Of a stretch of 64,000 nt of DNA, positions 36,076 through 45,680 are shown piece after piece. A program made the position numbers and the translations under genes. The DNA comes from Microbulbifer variabilis (lineage in GTDB: Bacteria > Pseudomonadota > Gammaproteobacteria > Pseudomonadales > Cellvibrionaceae), in contig NZ_CP092418.1 in NCBI RefSeq assembly GCF_023716485.1, positions 1,905,001 through 1,969,000 of the forward strand. Reading direction: 5' to 3'. Every line of letters begins with the position of its first letter. The first letter of the stretch is position 1. Under the pieces are notes generated by a model that was given only the letters and a program-made list of their open reading frames with translations, was not told the DNA's origin and made no database searches.

Positions 36076-36396
36076 AAGACTCAACTCTCTGCGTGTACCT
36101 TAAGCCGGCCTCGTAGTCTCTGGATTGCGAGGTATCCCCGATCCTGAGTTGAAATTAATTGCTGTTTACCCGGTATTGTATTTATATACAGTATTTGATA
36201 GGTTTGTAGTAGATGGAGTGCTGACCTGTGGAGATTTTGAGTTTAAGAATGAATTTTTAGTCATTGCTACCATGCATCTTTTAGCTCTGCAGTTATTGCA
36301 TCCCATTGAGAGATGGTTCTATCTAATGCCTTTTTGTCTTCTGTAGAGTTGTTTTAAGTTTGATTGATTTTCTAAATGTACCAATTGGAGGGTTTT
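36076..36396 (+). other. Intergenic stretch, no convincing gene
   Basis: A 73-codon open frame (36125-36346) has no ribosome site and an unlikely hydrophobic composition, so I do not call it. Otherwise nothing recognised. Confidence 0.4.
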
Positions 36397-36642
36397 ATGC
36401 CACATGTAACAATTACAACAGTTAAAGAGCTAGTTGATGAGCGTGTGAAGAAGGAGTTGCTGCAAAAAATCAGTGATATTATGGTGGAGGTCGAAGGCGG
36501 CGGAGATGAGAGTTTTAGGCAGCATGTGTGGGTTTCTTTAGACTTGGTTGAGGCAGAAAACTGGTCGTTAGGTGGGCAAATCTTAACGAAAGAGATGGCC
36601 TTGCAAATCAAAGAGAAAGCAGATTCTAGCAGAGCATTGTAG
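36397..36642 (+). CDS. 4-oxalocrotonate tautomerase-like protein
   Basis: An 81-residue protein starting MPHVTITTVKEL, so that Pro1 becomes the catalytic base after methionine removal; this fixes the start at 36397, with GGAGGG upstream, and not at an ATG 21 bases earlier. The tautomerase-like pattern continues through the second helix and QHVWVSLDLVEAENWSLGG. Small tautomerases of this type catalyse keto-enol shifts; substrate unknown. Appears monocistronic. Confidence 0.82.
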   Translation: MPHVTITTVKELVDERVKKELLQKISDIMVEVEGGGDESFRQHVWVSLDLVEAENWSLGGQILTKEMALQIKEKADSSRAL

Positions 36643-36765
36643 AGTATTTCCTCCTGATACTTTTACACTGGGCTTAAAATAAGCTTAATGTGAAAAATGG
36701 GATGGCACTGTCCACACCATATTTTTAATTCCTGACTATAGATTATTGGAAATGGGATTAACGAG

Positions 36766-37149
36766 ATGATCAAAGCGATAGATATCGGTATTCCTAATGC
36801 CCTCGCTTTCAGGGTATCTGATTCAATTACTGAAAGTGATGTTTCCGAGACTTTGGCTCAAGCAAAGTCGCTTGGTGAGAAGTATAAGAGGATCACTATC
36901 TATGAGGAAATTGAGTCATTTAAGGGGCTTGAGTTCTCGGCAGTGCTAGAAAAATTGAAATACTTGGTTAATGTTGGTATTTCTAATATCTCTGCGGCAG
37001 CCATTCTGACGGATAAGCAATGGCTACAAAAGATTGTGAAGGCTGAAGATAAGATATTTAGGAATATAGATATCCAGTGCTTCCCTTTGGAACAGCGTGA
37101 CGAGGCGGTTCAATTTCTCAACCGTTACAGGCCAGAAAAACTCGATTAA
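36766..37149 (+). CDS. SpoIIAA-like (STAS-fold) protein
   Basis: A 127-residue soluble protein with the pattern of the SpoIIAA-like family (PF11964): N-terminal beta strand region, ITIYEEIESFKGLEFSAVLE, AAILTDKQWLQKI and a C-terminal CFPLEQRDEAVQFLNRY. The family has an anti-sigma-antagonist-type fold but lacks the phosphorylatable serine context of true SpoIIAA, and its role is unknown. Found by position between other small accessory genes. Confidence 0.75.
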   Translation: MIKAIDIGIPNALAFRVSDSITESDVSETLAQAKSLGEKYKRITIYEEIESFKGLEFSAVLEKLKYLVNVGISNISAAAILTDKQWLQKIVKAEDKIFRNIDIQCFPLEQRDEAVQFLNRYRPEKLD

Positions 37150-37324
37150 CTCAGCAAGAGGTAGTTGTGGAATTTTTCTTCGGTTTGGGGCTCAAAGCAA
37201 GGAAATTACTACAGGGAAGTAGCTACCCTTAGCTTTAAGGTGAACCCCTTTAGTTGTTCATCCATGCACTTAGCTGTGTATTGGAATACAAGTAACATCA
37301 ATAATTGATAAAAATGAGGTAGTT

Positions 37325-37774
37325 ATGGTCGTTGAACAAATTCCCGGCTTTGATCTGGTGGGGCTCTGCGCAAGAACAAAGAATGAGAATGAGGCGGATG
37401 CCTCTACTGCGCAAATAGCCCCCCTGTGGGAGAAGTTTAGTACCGAGGCAGCTCCCAAGTTTACGGGAGCTCCCCAGATTTATGGGGTTTATACCAACTA
37501 TGAGTCAGACCATAGCGGGTTGTTTGATATCTATGCTTGCTCAGATCTGCTTTCAACAGATATGTCCGAAGATTTCAAGCCGATACATGTGCAATCGGGT
37601 AAGTATCTGGTGTTTTCCGCCCAGGGAGAAATGCCGCAGACGGTTATCGACTTATGGGGTGAGATATGGAATTACTTTTCCTCACCGGATTGTCCTCATC
37701 AAAGAGCCTACACCACAGACTTTGAACATTACCTGAGCCCAAATGAGATAAGAGTTGCCATTTCAATCAAATAG
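37325..37774 (+). CDS. GyrI-like / effector-binding-domain protein
   Basis: A 149-residue protein made only of an effector-binding domain like that of Rob, SbmC/GyrI and the C-terminal part of AraC-type regulators: IPGFDLVGLCARTKN, IYGVYTNYESDHSGLFDIYACSD, SGKYLVFSAQGEMPQTV and a C-terminal DFEHYL. No DNA-binding domain. Such stand-alone domains bind or hydrolyse small molecules or protect gyrase. GAGG precedes the ATG. Confidence 0.8.
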   Translation: MVVEQIPGFDLVGLCARTKNENEADASTAQIAPLWEKFSTEAAPKFTGAPQIYGVYTNYESDHSGLFDIYACSDLLSTDMSEDFKPIHVQSGKYLVFSAQGEMPQTVIDLWGEIWNYFSSPDCPHQRAYTTDFEHYLSPNEIRVAISIK

Positions 37775-38456
37775 TGGCCTTGGGGCTCCTAAGAAGACTG
37801 TGCCTACAGTTTCAGGGCCCCTCTATCTTGCTTCGCTTCTACAAAGAGCTTTTGCCGAAAGGCTTTCTGATGGTTGAAAAATGATCGCCAGCTTTACCGA
37901 AACTTCAAGACGCTCAGATAGACAGCATGGTCACTATGGACATGTTCCTGCGCCAAAATAGACAGTACTACTATTGCTGTTTCTGTTTGCTTGTGCGCTA
38001 GGTGCTGGTTGGTGACATCCTATTTCCCACCTCTTCGATACTTTGTCTTTGTAGGTACCGATTCTTCCTCCCTCAAGCTTTCTAACCACATTTTCCTAAC
38101 TTCCCCCTGAGAATTCCCATGAAACTATGGGGCTTGGAGGGAAATACAGATGGGCAGTACACTTCTCCTCACAGGCTTTGCAGTTGTTTATTTTTTACTC
38201 TCTTTGCCCCTGGAGTCGTTTAGTCTCACCCCTGAGAGCATCGGTAAAAAGCAAGCTAGCATGATTAAAAGGCACTTATCTTGATCCCAAGGTACAGAGG
38301 GTAGGCCTTGTTAAAGTCCATAACACTAGATAGTCTTTAAGCCCCCATGGACTGGCGGGTCTGTGCAAATTAATGGCTCCCTTTGCATTATTCAGTAAGG
38401 TTGGAAGCTTTTTGCGCAATATGTCTCGTCTATCACCGCATTGAAAAAGCAGGTTT
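37775..38456 (+). other. Intergenic stretch with a possible small gene
   Basis: About 680 bases without a long open frame. It contains the possible 44-aa gene listed at 38150 and the promoter of the malic enzyme. A short stretch around 37894-37953 may be a worn transposase remnant but is too short to call. Confidence 0.4.
38150..38284 (+). CDS. Possible small membrane protein, 44 aa
   Basis: An ATG at 38150 preceded by GGAGGG with about 9 bases spacing opens a 44-codon frame. It starts MGSTLLLTGFAVVYFLLSLP, a single hydrophobic segment, followed by a polar, basic tail ending RHLS. Upstream of the malic enzyme on the same strand. The ribosome site is better than expected by chance, but no homologue is known to me. 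Confidence 0.35.
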   Translation: MGSTLLLTGFAVVYFLLSLPLESFSLTPESIGKKQASMIKRHLS

Positions 38457-40136
38457 ATGAGCAACAACGAAAAGCGTCCCTTATATATCCCGCATGCTGG
38501 CCCCTCTCTACTGGAAATGCCACTGCTAAACAAAGGCAGTGCATTTACCCTAGAGGAAAGGCTCGAGTTTAATCTGGCGGGTCTCTTGCCGACCAATGTA
38601 GAGACTATTGAGGAACAGGCTCGACGGGCCTATTACCAGTACCAACAGTGTAAGACAGGCCTGGATAAGCATATCTTTTTGCGTGGTATACAGGACGATA
38701 ATGAAACGTTGTTCTTTTACCTGATTGAGCATCATATTGATGAAATGCTGCCGATCATCTATACGCCTACCGTTGGGGCGGCCTGTGAGGAATTCTCTAA
38801 TATTTATCGCAACCATCGAGGTCTGTTTGTTTCCTACCCAGACCGAGAATACATAGATGATATCTTGCGCAGTGCCACTAAGGAAAACGTCAAGGTTATC
38901 GTCGTTACCGATGGTGAGCGTATCCTCGGTCTTGGCGACCAGGGTATTGGCGGCATGGGGATTCCCATTGGTAAATTATCTCTATATACCGCCTGTGGTG
39001 GTATCAGCCCAGCTTACACACTTCCGGTCACTTTGGATGTTGGCACCAATAACCGCACTCTGCTCAGCGATCCTATGTATATGGGTTGGCGCCATGAGCG
39101 TATCTCTCAGAAGGAGTACGATGAGTTTTTAGAGCAGTTTATCGAGGCGGTGAAGCGTCGCTGGCCCAAGGTTTTGGTGCAGTTTGAAGATTTTGCTCAA
39201 ACAAATGCCATGCCGTTACTGCAGCGCTATAGGGATCAAATCTGCTGTTTCAATGACGATATCCAGGGTACTGCCGCTGTTACCCTGGGCACTATTTTGG
39301 CAGCTTGTAAAACCTGGCAGGAACCCTTAACGGCCCAGCGGGTTTTGATTGTGGGTGCTGGTTCTGCCGGTTGCGGAATCGCTGAGCAGGTGGTGTCTGC
39401 CATGGTACAGGCGGGGCTCAGTGATACGGATGCGCGCTCGCGTATTTTTATGTTTGATCGCTATGGATTGGTCACCTCGGATATGAAGGGGCTGCATGAC
39501 TTCCAGGCGGCGCTGGCTCAGTCACCGGATATCTTCGATGGGGCGCCCGAGTCAGACCTGCAGAGTCTGATCAGTAAGGTGAAGCCGAGTATTCTTATTG
39601 GCGTATCCGGGCAGGGTGGGTTGTTTAACCAACAAGTAATTGAGGCGTTACAAGCTGGCCATGAGCGCCCACTGGTGATGCCGCTTTCAAACCCCACCTC
39701 CCGCGCGGAGGCGACTCCTACGGAAATATATACCTGGACTAAGGGAGAGGCGCTGGTGGCTACCGGTAGTCCTTTTGCTGCCGTGGAAATTGATGGACGC
39801 CACCACCCGGTTGCTCAGTGCAACAATGTGTATATTTTCCCTGGTATTGGTCTTGGGGTGATCGCAGCCAACGCCACGCGGGTTACCGATGGCATGTTGA
39901 TGGCAGCTTCCAACGCCCTGGCGGAGCAGGCACCAGTGGTGAAGCAGGGGGAGGGCGCGCTGCTGCCGCACTTGGATGATATTCGTGAGGTGAGCATTGA
40001 TATCGCCAGAGCTGTAGCTGCCCAGGCACAGCTCGATGGAGTTGCCCCGAAAGTGAGCCACGAGCAGTTAGAGAGGTCTCTCAAGCGCAACTTCTGGCAC
40101 GCAAACTATCGCAGCTATCGACGCCGTTCCTTCTAA
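38457..40136 (+). CDS. maeA: NAD-dependent malic enzyme (oxaloacetate-decarboxylating)
   Basis: A 559-residue enzyme of the large malic enzyme type (SfcA/MaeA) of normal length. It converts malate to pyruvate and CO2 with NAD. Seen are [19 protein letters not shown] (substrate domain), [20 protein letters not shown], metal-binding [11 protein letters not shown] and [15 protein letters not shown], and the dinucleotide motif [12 protein letters not shown]. It ends at a strong terminator shared with the convergent patatin gene. Monocistronic. Confidence 0.95.
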   Translation: MSNNEKRPLYIPHAGPSLLEMPLLNKGSAFTLEERLEFNLAGLLPTNVETIEEQARRAYYQYQQCKTGLDKHIFLRGIQDDNETLFFYLIEHHIDEMLPIIYTPTVGAACEEFSNIYRNHRGLFVSYPDREYIDDILRSATKENVKVIVVTDGERILGLGDQGIGGMGIPIGKLSLYTACGGISPAYTLPVTLDVGTNNRTLLSDPMYMGWRHERISQKEYDEFLEQFIEAVKRRWPKVLVQFEDFAQTNAMPLLQRYRDQICCFNDDIQGTAAVTLGTILAACKTWQEPLTAQRVLIVGAGSAGCGIAEQVVSAMVQAGLSDTDARSRIFMFDRYGLVTSDMKGLHDFQAALAQSPDIFDGAPESDLQSLISKVKPSILIGVSGQGGLFNQQVIEALQAGHERPLVMPLSNPTSRAEATPTEIYTWTKGEALVATGSPFAAVEIDGRHHPVAQCNNVYIFPGIGLGVIAANATRVTDGMLMAASNALAEQAPVVKQGEGALLPHLDDIREVSIDIARAVAAQAQLDGVAPKVSHEQLERSLKRNFWHANYRSYRRRSF

Positions 40137-40155
40137 TCACCCTTAAAAAATCTAT

Positions 40156-40180
40156 GCCGGGTACTTTTTACCCGGCTTTC
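40156..40180 (+). terminator. Bidirectional intrinsic terminator between malic enzyme and patatin genes
   Basis: GCCGGGTA (40156-40163) pairs with TACCCGGC (40169-40176) around a 5-base loop, followed by a T-rich run; on the other strand the stem is followed after ATAGA by a run of T. It serves both convergent genes. Confidence 0.85.
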
Positions 40181-40185
40181 TTTCC

Positions 40186-41490
40186 TTAAGCCAACTGCTC
40201 CCCAGAGTAGAAAACTTCCGGCCTGCGCAGAACAAGATAATCCTCCCATTGAAATCCGTTGCTTAGGAACTCGATCGCCGCCCTTACGCCGGACAGGAAC
40301 AGGTGTTCGCAGTGTTCTCCTGGCATGGCGAAATCCAACCAGTGGGGATGCTCGCCGTTGGCCATAGGTTCTATAGCGATCTCTTTCACCAGCGTGTGGT
40401 ATTCCGCATTTAGGCTGGCCCGCACATGGTTGTCGAGCATGTTACGGCAGGTATTGATTAGCCCCATGGCAAAGCGCCCCACCTTGTCAGACTTGGGTTG
40501 ATAGTGGTCCACTTCCAGCTTAATGCCAAAAGTGGGTAGTTTGGGGGTACCGACTGGCTTGTGGAAGATATCAAAGGGGAAGTTGGATACTAGGCCACCA
40601 TCCACAAACTGAATTTCTTTAGGAAAACCATTTTTAAAGAACAGCCTGGGATCACCAATTCCCTTGATACTGCGCCAGTTCTCGGCCACTGAACTGCATT
40701 CATCCAGCTGGGGAATATTTTTCACTGTATAGGGTTTGAAAAAGCCCGGCACAGACATGGAAGCCCGTACGAATTCGGCGGGATTTATCGCATCCGGGTT
40801 GCTAAAGTAGAGAGGGGCTTTTGCCGGAAAAACAGCCCGTGTCTCAGTGGTAATATCCGCTGCTACCAGCGCCACTTCTGCAGCGCCCACCTGATGATCG
40901 GGTTCTCCCCGATAATGGAGAGTGGGAAACTGGTTGATACGCTGCTTAAGTTGCGCGGTATTGGTAATGCCCAGCTGGCGTAACTCTTCTTGCAACCATT
41001 GGCTAAAAGCGTCGCCAGGATTGAGGCCCTTATCTCGCAATAGCTGTTTGCAGGTACGCAGGGAGTCGAATGGGTGTAGGGCCAGGCTACTAAAAAGCCC
41101 TTTACCTTTGAGCAGGCGCTGCACCGTTTTACGCGCAAAGCGCTCACCATCTTCAAAGCTGGCAAAGTCCGCCTTAGCCATAATATCCAGTAACTTTGCA
41201 CTCTTAAGTGAGCTCGGCGTACCGGCAGCGGCTAAAAATAGTGCATTGATGGCACCTGCAGAAGTACCTGCAACCTTGCGAAAGCGAATACCGGCCTTCT
41301 CAAGGATGTAGGTGTAGCCCACCAGGGCAATTCCCAGCATGCCACCGCCTTCCATCACCAGGTCGACATACTGGAGGCCGTTAGAGTCCTGCACATCACT
41401 AAATGACTTGCCTTCGATCGATGTACGCGAATTTTGCCAAAGAGTATCGGCTTCGGAGATGGCGCTGGTCACCCACGCTGTGTTACTCAT
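40186..41490 (-). CDS. Patatin-like phospholipase
   Basis: A 434-residue patatin-family lipid acyl hydrolase. Glycine-rich oxyanion loop EGGGMLGIALVGY, nucleophile GTSAGAINALF, and the catalytic Asp in QFVDGGLVSNFP form the Ser-Asp dyad. No signal peptide, so it acts in the cytoplasm or at the inner face of the membrane, or is exported without one. I chose the ATG at 41490 (MSNTAWVTS), with AGGGAA upstream, over an in-frame start at 41571. Converges on the malic enzyme terminator. Confidence 0.9.
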   Translation of the reverse strand: MSNTAWVTSAISEADTLWQNSRTSIEGKSFSDVQDSNGLQYVDLVMEGGGMLGIALVGYTYILEKAGIRFRKVAGTSAGAINALFLAAAGTPSSLKSAKLLDIMAKADFASFEDGERFARKTVQRLLKGKGLFSSLALHPFDSLRTCKQLLRDKGLNPGDAFSQWLQEELRQLGITNTAQLKQRINQFPTLHYRGEPDHQVGAAEVALVAADITTETRAVFPAKAPLYFSNPDAINPAEFVRASMSVPGFFKPYTVKNIPQLDECSSVAENWRSIKGIGDPRLFFKNGFPKEIQFVDGGLVSNFPFDIFHKPVGTPKLPTFGIKLEVDHYQPKSDKVGRFAMGLINTCRNMLDNHVRASLNAEYHTLVKEIAIEPMANGEHPHWLDFAMPGEHCEHLFLSGVRAAIEFLSNGFQWEDYLVLRRPEVFYSGEQLA

Positions 41491-41656
41491 ATGATCTTTC
41501 CCTGAGGTGGCAGTAGGTTCCATACGAAAGTTGAAATTAGTATCGGCTAAAAGAATGGGGCAGGGTATCACCCAGAATCAAATTCGCCATAGCGTCCAGT
41601 TTGTTTTTCGTGCCTTCCCACCTGGGCATCACTAGATCCAGTAAGCGGTAAAATCT

Positions 41657-41998
41657 CTAAGGCAGTGCTTTTACTAAATGAGGATACAAAGGTGGGCGTG
41701 CACGGATACGGTTTTCGTTGCTACGGTGGCCTTCATCGATAGGCGCAATCAGGTCTGCACTGAAGGTGAAGTAATCCGGTGATTCGATTTGAGATTCGGC
41801 TGGAAGCTCAGCGCCTTGTCCCTTGCCTGTAGTACCATAGTCAAGGGCTTGCCAAAATCTGCGGTATGCTAATGTATGCCACCCACCTTCGCTGCCAAGC
41901 TGCGCAATAAGCTCTAGTAGCCGTACAGTGCCAAATACCTGCCAGTAACGTACAGCGATCCTACAGTTTTTATTGTTGAGCCGAGTACGGTAGCGGGA
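41657..41998 (-). pseudogene. Start-less 113-codon open frame, probable gene remnant
   Basis: On the minus strand an open frame of 113 codons runs from a TGA (41999-42001) to a TAG (41657-41659). It reads like the C-terminal part of a real protein (VRLLELIAQLGSEGGWHTLA, then ALDYGTTGKGQG and RARPPLYPHLVKALP) but has no usable start codon near its upstream end. Immediately upstream the coding-like pattern shifts to other frames. It is most likely a truncated, decaying gene of unrecognised family. Confidence 0.35.
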
Positions 41999-42746
41999 TC
42001 ACCTTCAGCAGCTGTTGGAGCGACGGTTAGCTGATCAACAGTAGATCATTGGATCATTGTCACCCAGGACCAGCTCTCTGCAGGCAGTGCTTTGTTCCGT
42101 GCTGGGCTGCACACTATGTCAGTTAAGTGGTCTATAGATTTTTATGAAAGTGGCCAATTTTCACCAGCAAAATGAAAGGTCCACTGGCGCCAGCTCTTGG
42201 TGCAGTATTTACGAGAGCACACCCGGCTCAGATTTCTATTGGGGGCTTCGTGACTTCGGAGTGAGACAGAAACTTAATCCTGACTGTATAGTATTGGCCA
42301 GCGCGGGGATCTTCACTGCGTATTCTTTTCGTAGTTTCGGTACGGCTATGTAATCAATTCCACGATAATAGATATCTCCAAAGGGAAATCTGTTTCTTAT
42401 TGAGATAAAATTTTTTCTGGGCTGTTGAGAAACTGATAAAGCGCTATTGCCAGTCCGCTACTAACGAGCTTGTGTTATAGGTGATATAGGTTAGAGGCCT
42501 GTGAGGTTGCAGGCTTGTTTAAAGTAGTGGGCAAGTTGTTGTTTCTACTATCCAGTGGTTTTGGGGCTGGGTAGGCTTTGTTGTGAGTGACTGTGCGTAG
42601 TTTCCGAGTACTAATGTCACGGCTAGAGCATTAAACTTGTTATTAATGCGCCACACCCTAAAAATGCGAGAGGTTCACTTTTTGGGTTGGGCTGCCAAAT
42701 AGCTAGTGAATAATTCATATTATCCACTAGCTGAAATTACTGACTG
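41999..42746 (+). other. Intergenic stretch with decayed sequence, no intact gene
   Basis: About 750 bases. Several short coding-like pieces in different frames suggest an old gene broken by frameshifts next to the remnant at 41657. The 69-codon frame at 42144 has no ribosome site. Nothing else recognised. Confidence 0.4.
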
Positions 42747-43367
42747 TTAAATTGATACACCCATATTGTCTTTAGTGCCGACACAATATCCAAATATTTC
42801 GTGGAAATAGAGGCTTTTACATTCAAAGTTGGATTCGATATGGAAAGTGTCATTTGGGAATTTAGGATCGTAGAGTCCCAGGTTGCTTTCGGTTCCCACA
42901 CAGTAGATATCACCTCTTGGGTCACCGGGCCTAAAGGCAATCCAGTCCAGTTTCCAGCCGCCCAGATCACCCTGATCATCCCACTTGTTGTCAATGGGGT
43001 TCCATTTGCCTACGTTACCTTTTTCACCAACACACCACATTTCTCCGGAGTTATCGAAGGCAATCATTTTTAGGTCCCAGGGCTTTTCAATGTCCGGTTC
43101 CTCCCATGCTCCAGTGGTGGTATTCCACTTGGCAAGATTACCTTTAGTTCCAACGCTCCACATTGCATTTGACTTGTCAAATGCAATCATTTTGGAATCC
43201 CAGGATTGGTTGTACTCTTTTTTGTCAACGAGGCCAAAAGTTCTTGAATTCCACTTTCCGATGTTATTCGAAGTTCCCACACACCACAGGTTATCTTCTC
43301 TATCAAAAGTGACCATATTTAAGTGCCACGTTGAGAGGAATCCTCTGTCTTTAAAGTTCATTTCCAT
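42747..43367 (-). CDS. Tectonin/tachylectin-like beta-propeller repeat protein
   Basis: A 206-residue protein built almost entirely of five repeats of about 40 residues, each ending in a VGTxxNxGxW-like blade motif: VGTSNNIGKWN, VGTKGNLAKWN, VGEKGNVGKWN, VGTESNLGLYD and VGTKDNMGVSI. Each repeat begins with a segment like KMIAFDxxxxMW. This is the tectonin pattern of sugar-binding propellers such as tachylectin-2. No signal peptide is seen. AAAGGAG lies 7 bases before the ATG at 43367. Likely a lectin; target glycan unknown. Stands alone in an accessory, partly decayed region. Confidence 0.7.
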   Translation of the reverse strand: MEMNFKDRGFLSTWHLNMVTFDREDNLWCVGTSNNIGKWNSRTFGLVDKKEYNQSWDSKMIAFDKSNAMWSVGTKGNLAKWNTTTGAWEEPDIEKPWDLKMIAFDNSGEMWCVGEKGNVGKWNPIDNKWDDQGDLGGWKLDWIAFRPGDPRGDIYCVGTESNLGLYDPKFPNDTFHIESNFECKSLYFHEIFGYCVGTKDNMGVSI

Positions 43368-44170
43368 GATTAATCTCCTTTGGGTTTTTGGATCGGGGCT
43401 TTCTAGTGCTTCGAGGTACCAAAATCTGAAGACTTAAAGTGAATTCATTGGATAATTAATTAATAAACCAGCTGGAGCCTTGGTAACATTTTTGTTGGCA
43501 GCTTTCAGGAAAAAGTATGCGTAGCCTTTTGAAAGGATAAGTTTTTTATTTACGCTTAGTACTTCCCAGTAAAGACTTACCATGTGCCGGCTTATTTATT
43601 TTCTATTCGCCGGGTACGGTCTATTCAATGGCGGCTATTGCTGCAAAAAGTGAGATTGAGGCCTTGTGGCTGGTTATATTTCTGTCCACTAAAGGGCAGA
43701 ACTGAAGGGTAGAACTGGCCACTCGGCTTGATAAAAACCTCCTAATCAGTTGTTTCAAGCGATCTTAAAGCAAAGGTCTGTAATTTAATATCCTCCCCCG
43801 CTAAAAGGGCGGGGATTCCTACAGGTGGTTGGTGCCATCTTGGAAATGGTCTTCCAATAGAAGAAAAGTTAGAAAAATAAAATAATTGCGGGATCCCTAG
43901 ATGTCGGGGATGGTGATTCAGCTGCCGGATGGCGTCAATGGCATTTATACCCTTCTATCCTGAGCGTGATGCAGCGGCTTAGGTCGTGGAAGTCACTGCC
44001 GGATAATTCGTGTTGGCGACAGACTCTCCTTGAGTGTTTTTGTACAGCTGTGGTGGGCCTTCGGTATGGCTGGCTAATCTATAGAGAGCCCTGTTCGCGG
44101 AAGGACTGTTGAGGCGCTAATGGCGCCAGAGCAGTGGCTGGGGCTTGTTAGCAGGGAGAGGAGGTCAAAT
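43368..44170 (+). other. Intergenic stretch with transposon-end-like hairpin, no gene
   Basis: About 800 bases without a supportable gene. It holds the GC-rich hairpin listed at 43796. Confidence 0.4.
43796..43814 (+). repeat. Hairpin resembling an IS200/IS605-type right end
   Basis: CCCCGC (43796-43801) pairs with GCGGGG (43809-43814) over a TAAAAGG loop, in the setting ATATCCTCCC-hairpin-ATTCCT. This resembles the subterminal palindromes at ends of IS200/IS605/IS1341 elements. No transposase or TnpB frame is next to it, so it would be a leftover end or a chance likeness. Confidence 0.3.
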
Positions 44171-44716
44171 ATGATTCGGCATATTGCATGTATCTTGGCA
44201 AGCCTGATTCTGGGGCCTTGTGGGAGTTTGGGCCTGGCAGAGACGGAGCAAAATAAAGGAAGGTATCTCGGGGCCTTTAATGACCCCGTGGCTTATTGCC
44301 GAGTTGTGGTCAATGCAGATAGCCCGGAAGAACCCTATATAGGCCCGGCAAAACCGCAGGTAGTGTTATCGGGTATTTACCAGGCGGCTGGTATTTCTGC
44401 CGGTGCCCCGAGGGATTGGGTTGCGGGGGGTACTTTTTGGCGTTGTATGCATGGCGGAGTCTATGCGTGCTTTGTCGGCGCCAATCTTCCCTGTGAAGAA
44501 AAGGCGGACACTTCGAAGGAGCCAAGTGAGGCAATTGCCGCTTACTGTAAGAGCAATCCTGCGTCGGAATCTATACCAGCCGTTGTGACTGGACGGGTGA
44601 CTATCTATGCATGGCACTGTGAGAATGGCGTTCCAGAAATTACCCGCCAGGCGCTACAGGTTGATGAGCGGGGTTATATTGCTAATTATTGGTATCGGAT
44701 GGATCGATCAGGATAA
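44171..44716 (+). CDS. Secreted cysteine-rich hypothetical protein
   Basis: A 181-residue protein with a signal peptide (MIRHIACILASLILGPCGSL, cleavage near GLAET). The mature part has six cysteines spaced as three likely disulfides (AYCRVV, FWRCMHG, YACFVG, LPCEEK, AYCKSN, WHCENG). GGAGAGGAGG precedes the ATG at 44171, which decides the start over an in-frame ATG 51 bases earlier. Family not recognised. Confidence 0.6.
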   Translation: MIRHIACILASLILGPCGSLGLAETEQNKGRYLGAFNDPVAYCRVVVNADSPEEPYIGPAKPQVVLSGIYQAAGISAGAPRDWVAGGTFWRCMHGGVYACFVGANLPCEEKADTSKEPSEAIAAYCKSNPASESIPAVVTGRVTIYAWHCENGVPEITRQALQVDERGYIANYWYRMDRSG

Positions 44717-44931
44717 AGAGTAATTTTCGCGAAAGTGGTTTGCCTTATGGTAATGGAGGGCTTCTGCTACTGAGGTGTAAAAACATAACGCCGTTGTGAA
44801 ATGCGGGCAAACTATTTTGGGTTTAGCGCACTTGGGGTTAGCGTACTTAGTGTTAGTGCCGGAAAGGCCCTAGGGGAGGGGGTTACTCCCCCGCTGCTTT
44901 TGTGGTCTCTAAAATCTGCAAATTTTCTCCT

Positions 44932-45666
44932 TTAGGTCTGCTCGTTATCCAGTTTTTTCGCGAGCTTGTGCCCTTCATCAGAGTCCCCAAGTTTCCAGTA
45001 GCTGGAAATGTAAATATGGGTTTTGGGGATTTCTTTATCGTGCTTAAAAAATTTCCGTAACTGCCGCATGCTACTAAATTCGCAGGCGGCCCAGATGGCG
45101 GCTTGGCCTGGAAGCCAGGGCAGTGCCTGAATCTTAGGAAGCAGTAGTTCGCCGGTGGGGAAGGAATTTACCACCCAGTACAGTTGCAGGTTTTTTGGGT
45201 GTTTCAGTGGCTGAACATCTGATTCGCTTGAAACTTCTATCACCGCATATCCGCTGGACTCGTCAGGTAGTTGGGCCAGGTTAACACTGATGGCGGGTAG
45301 TGCGGTCATATCACCTGCGAGCAGAAACCAGTCGGCCTCGGGGTTAACCAGCTTTTTGGGGCCTGGGCCTCCTATCAGAATAGAGTCTCCGGGTTGTGCA
45401 TTGGCCGCCCAATTTGAGGCAGGCCCTTCATGTTCATGCAAGGCGAAGTCGATATCGATTTCTGCCTGCCGTTGGTGCCTGATGGTATAGCTTCTCATCA
45501 GTGGGCGTTCACCTTCACCCTGGGGGAAAACCAGTTTTATATAGGCGCTTTCCTGGTCGCAGGGAAAGGATTCCAACCCTTCGCCACCCAGAGTGATACG
45601 TAACATGTGTTCTGAGACTTTGGTGGAGCGCAAAACGACCAGCTCTCGTGTGCGTTTTTCAGCCAT
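44932..45666 (-). CDS. Siderophore-interacting protein (FAD-dependent ferric-siderophore reductase, ViuB-like)
   Basis: A 244-residue flavoprotein of the SIP family. The FAD motif RSYTIRHQR, GPASNWAANAQPGDSILIGGPG and the NAD(P)H-binding domain with FLLAGDMTALPAI and a C-terminal IYISSYWKLGDSDEGH fit ViuB/YqjH. It would reduce iron from ferric siderophores in the cytoplasm. A MarR-type gene lies 14 bases upstream on the same strand, a layout like a self-regulated pair. A GC-rich inverted repeat near 44873-44895 may end the transcript. Confidence 0.9.
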   Translation of the reverse strand: MAEKRTRELVVLRSTKVSEHMLRITLGGEGLESFPCDQESAYIKLVFPQGEGERPLMRSYTIRHQRQAEIDIDFALHEHEGPASNWAANAQPGDSILIGGPGPKKLVNPEADWFLLAGDMTALPAISVNLAQLPDESSGYAVIEVSSESDVQPLKHPKNLQLYWVVNSFPTGELLLPKIQALPWLPGQAAIWAACEFSSMRQLRKFFKHDKEIPKTHIYISSYWKLGDSDEGHKLAKKLDNEQT

Positions 45667-45680
45667 AGTATTGAGGCTCC

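Noticed and set aside
36125..36346. 73-codon frame between the serine hydrolase and the tautomerase
   Set aside because: No ribosome site, starts in a region of mixed composition, no recognisable motif.
37894..37953. A short reading that resembles the acidic-site stretch of ISL3-type transposases (around MVTMDMF)
   Set aside because: Only about 20 codons, no ends or further transposase motifs; could be chance.
42144..42353. 69-codon plus-strand frame in the decayed interval
   Set aside because: No ribosome site and no family likeness; overlaps a stretch where several frames look equally coding-like.
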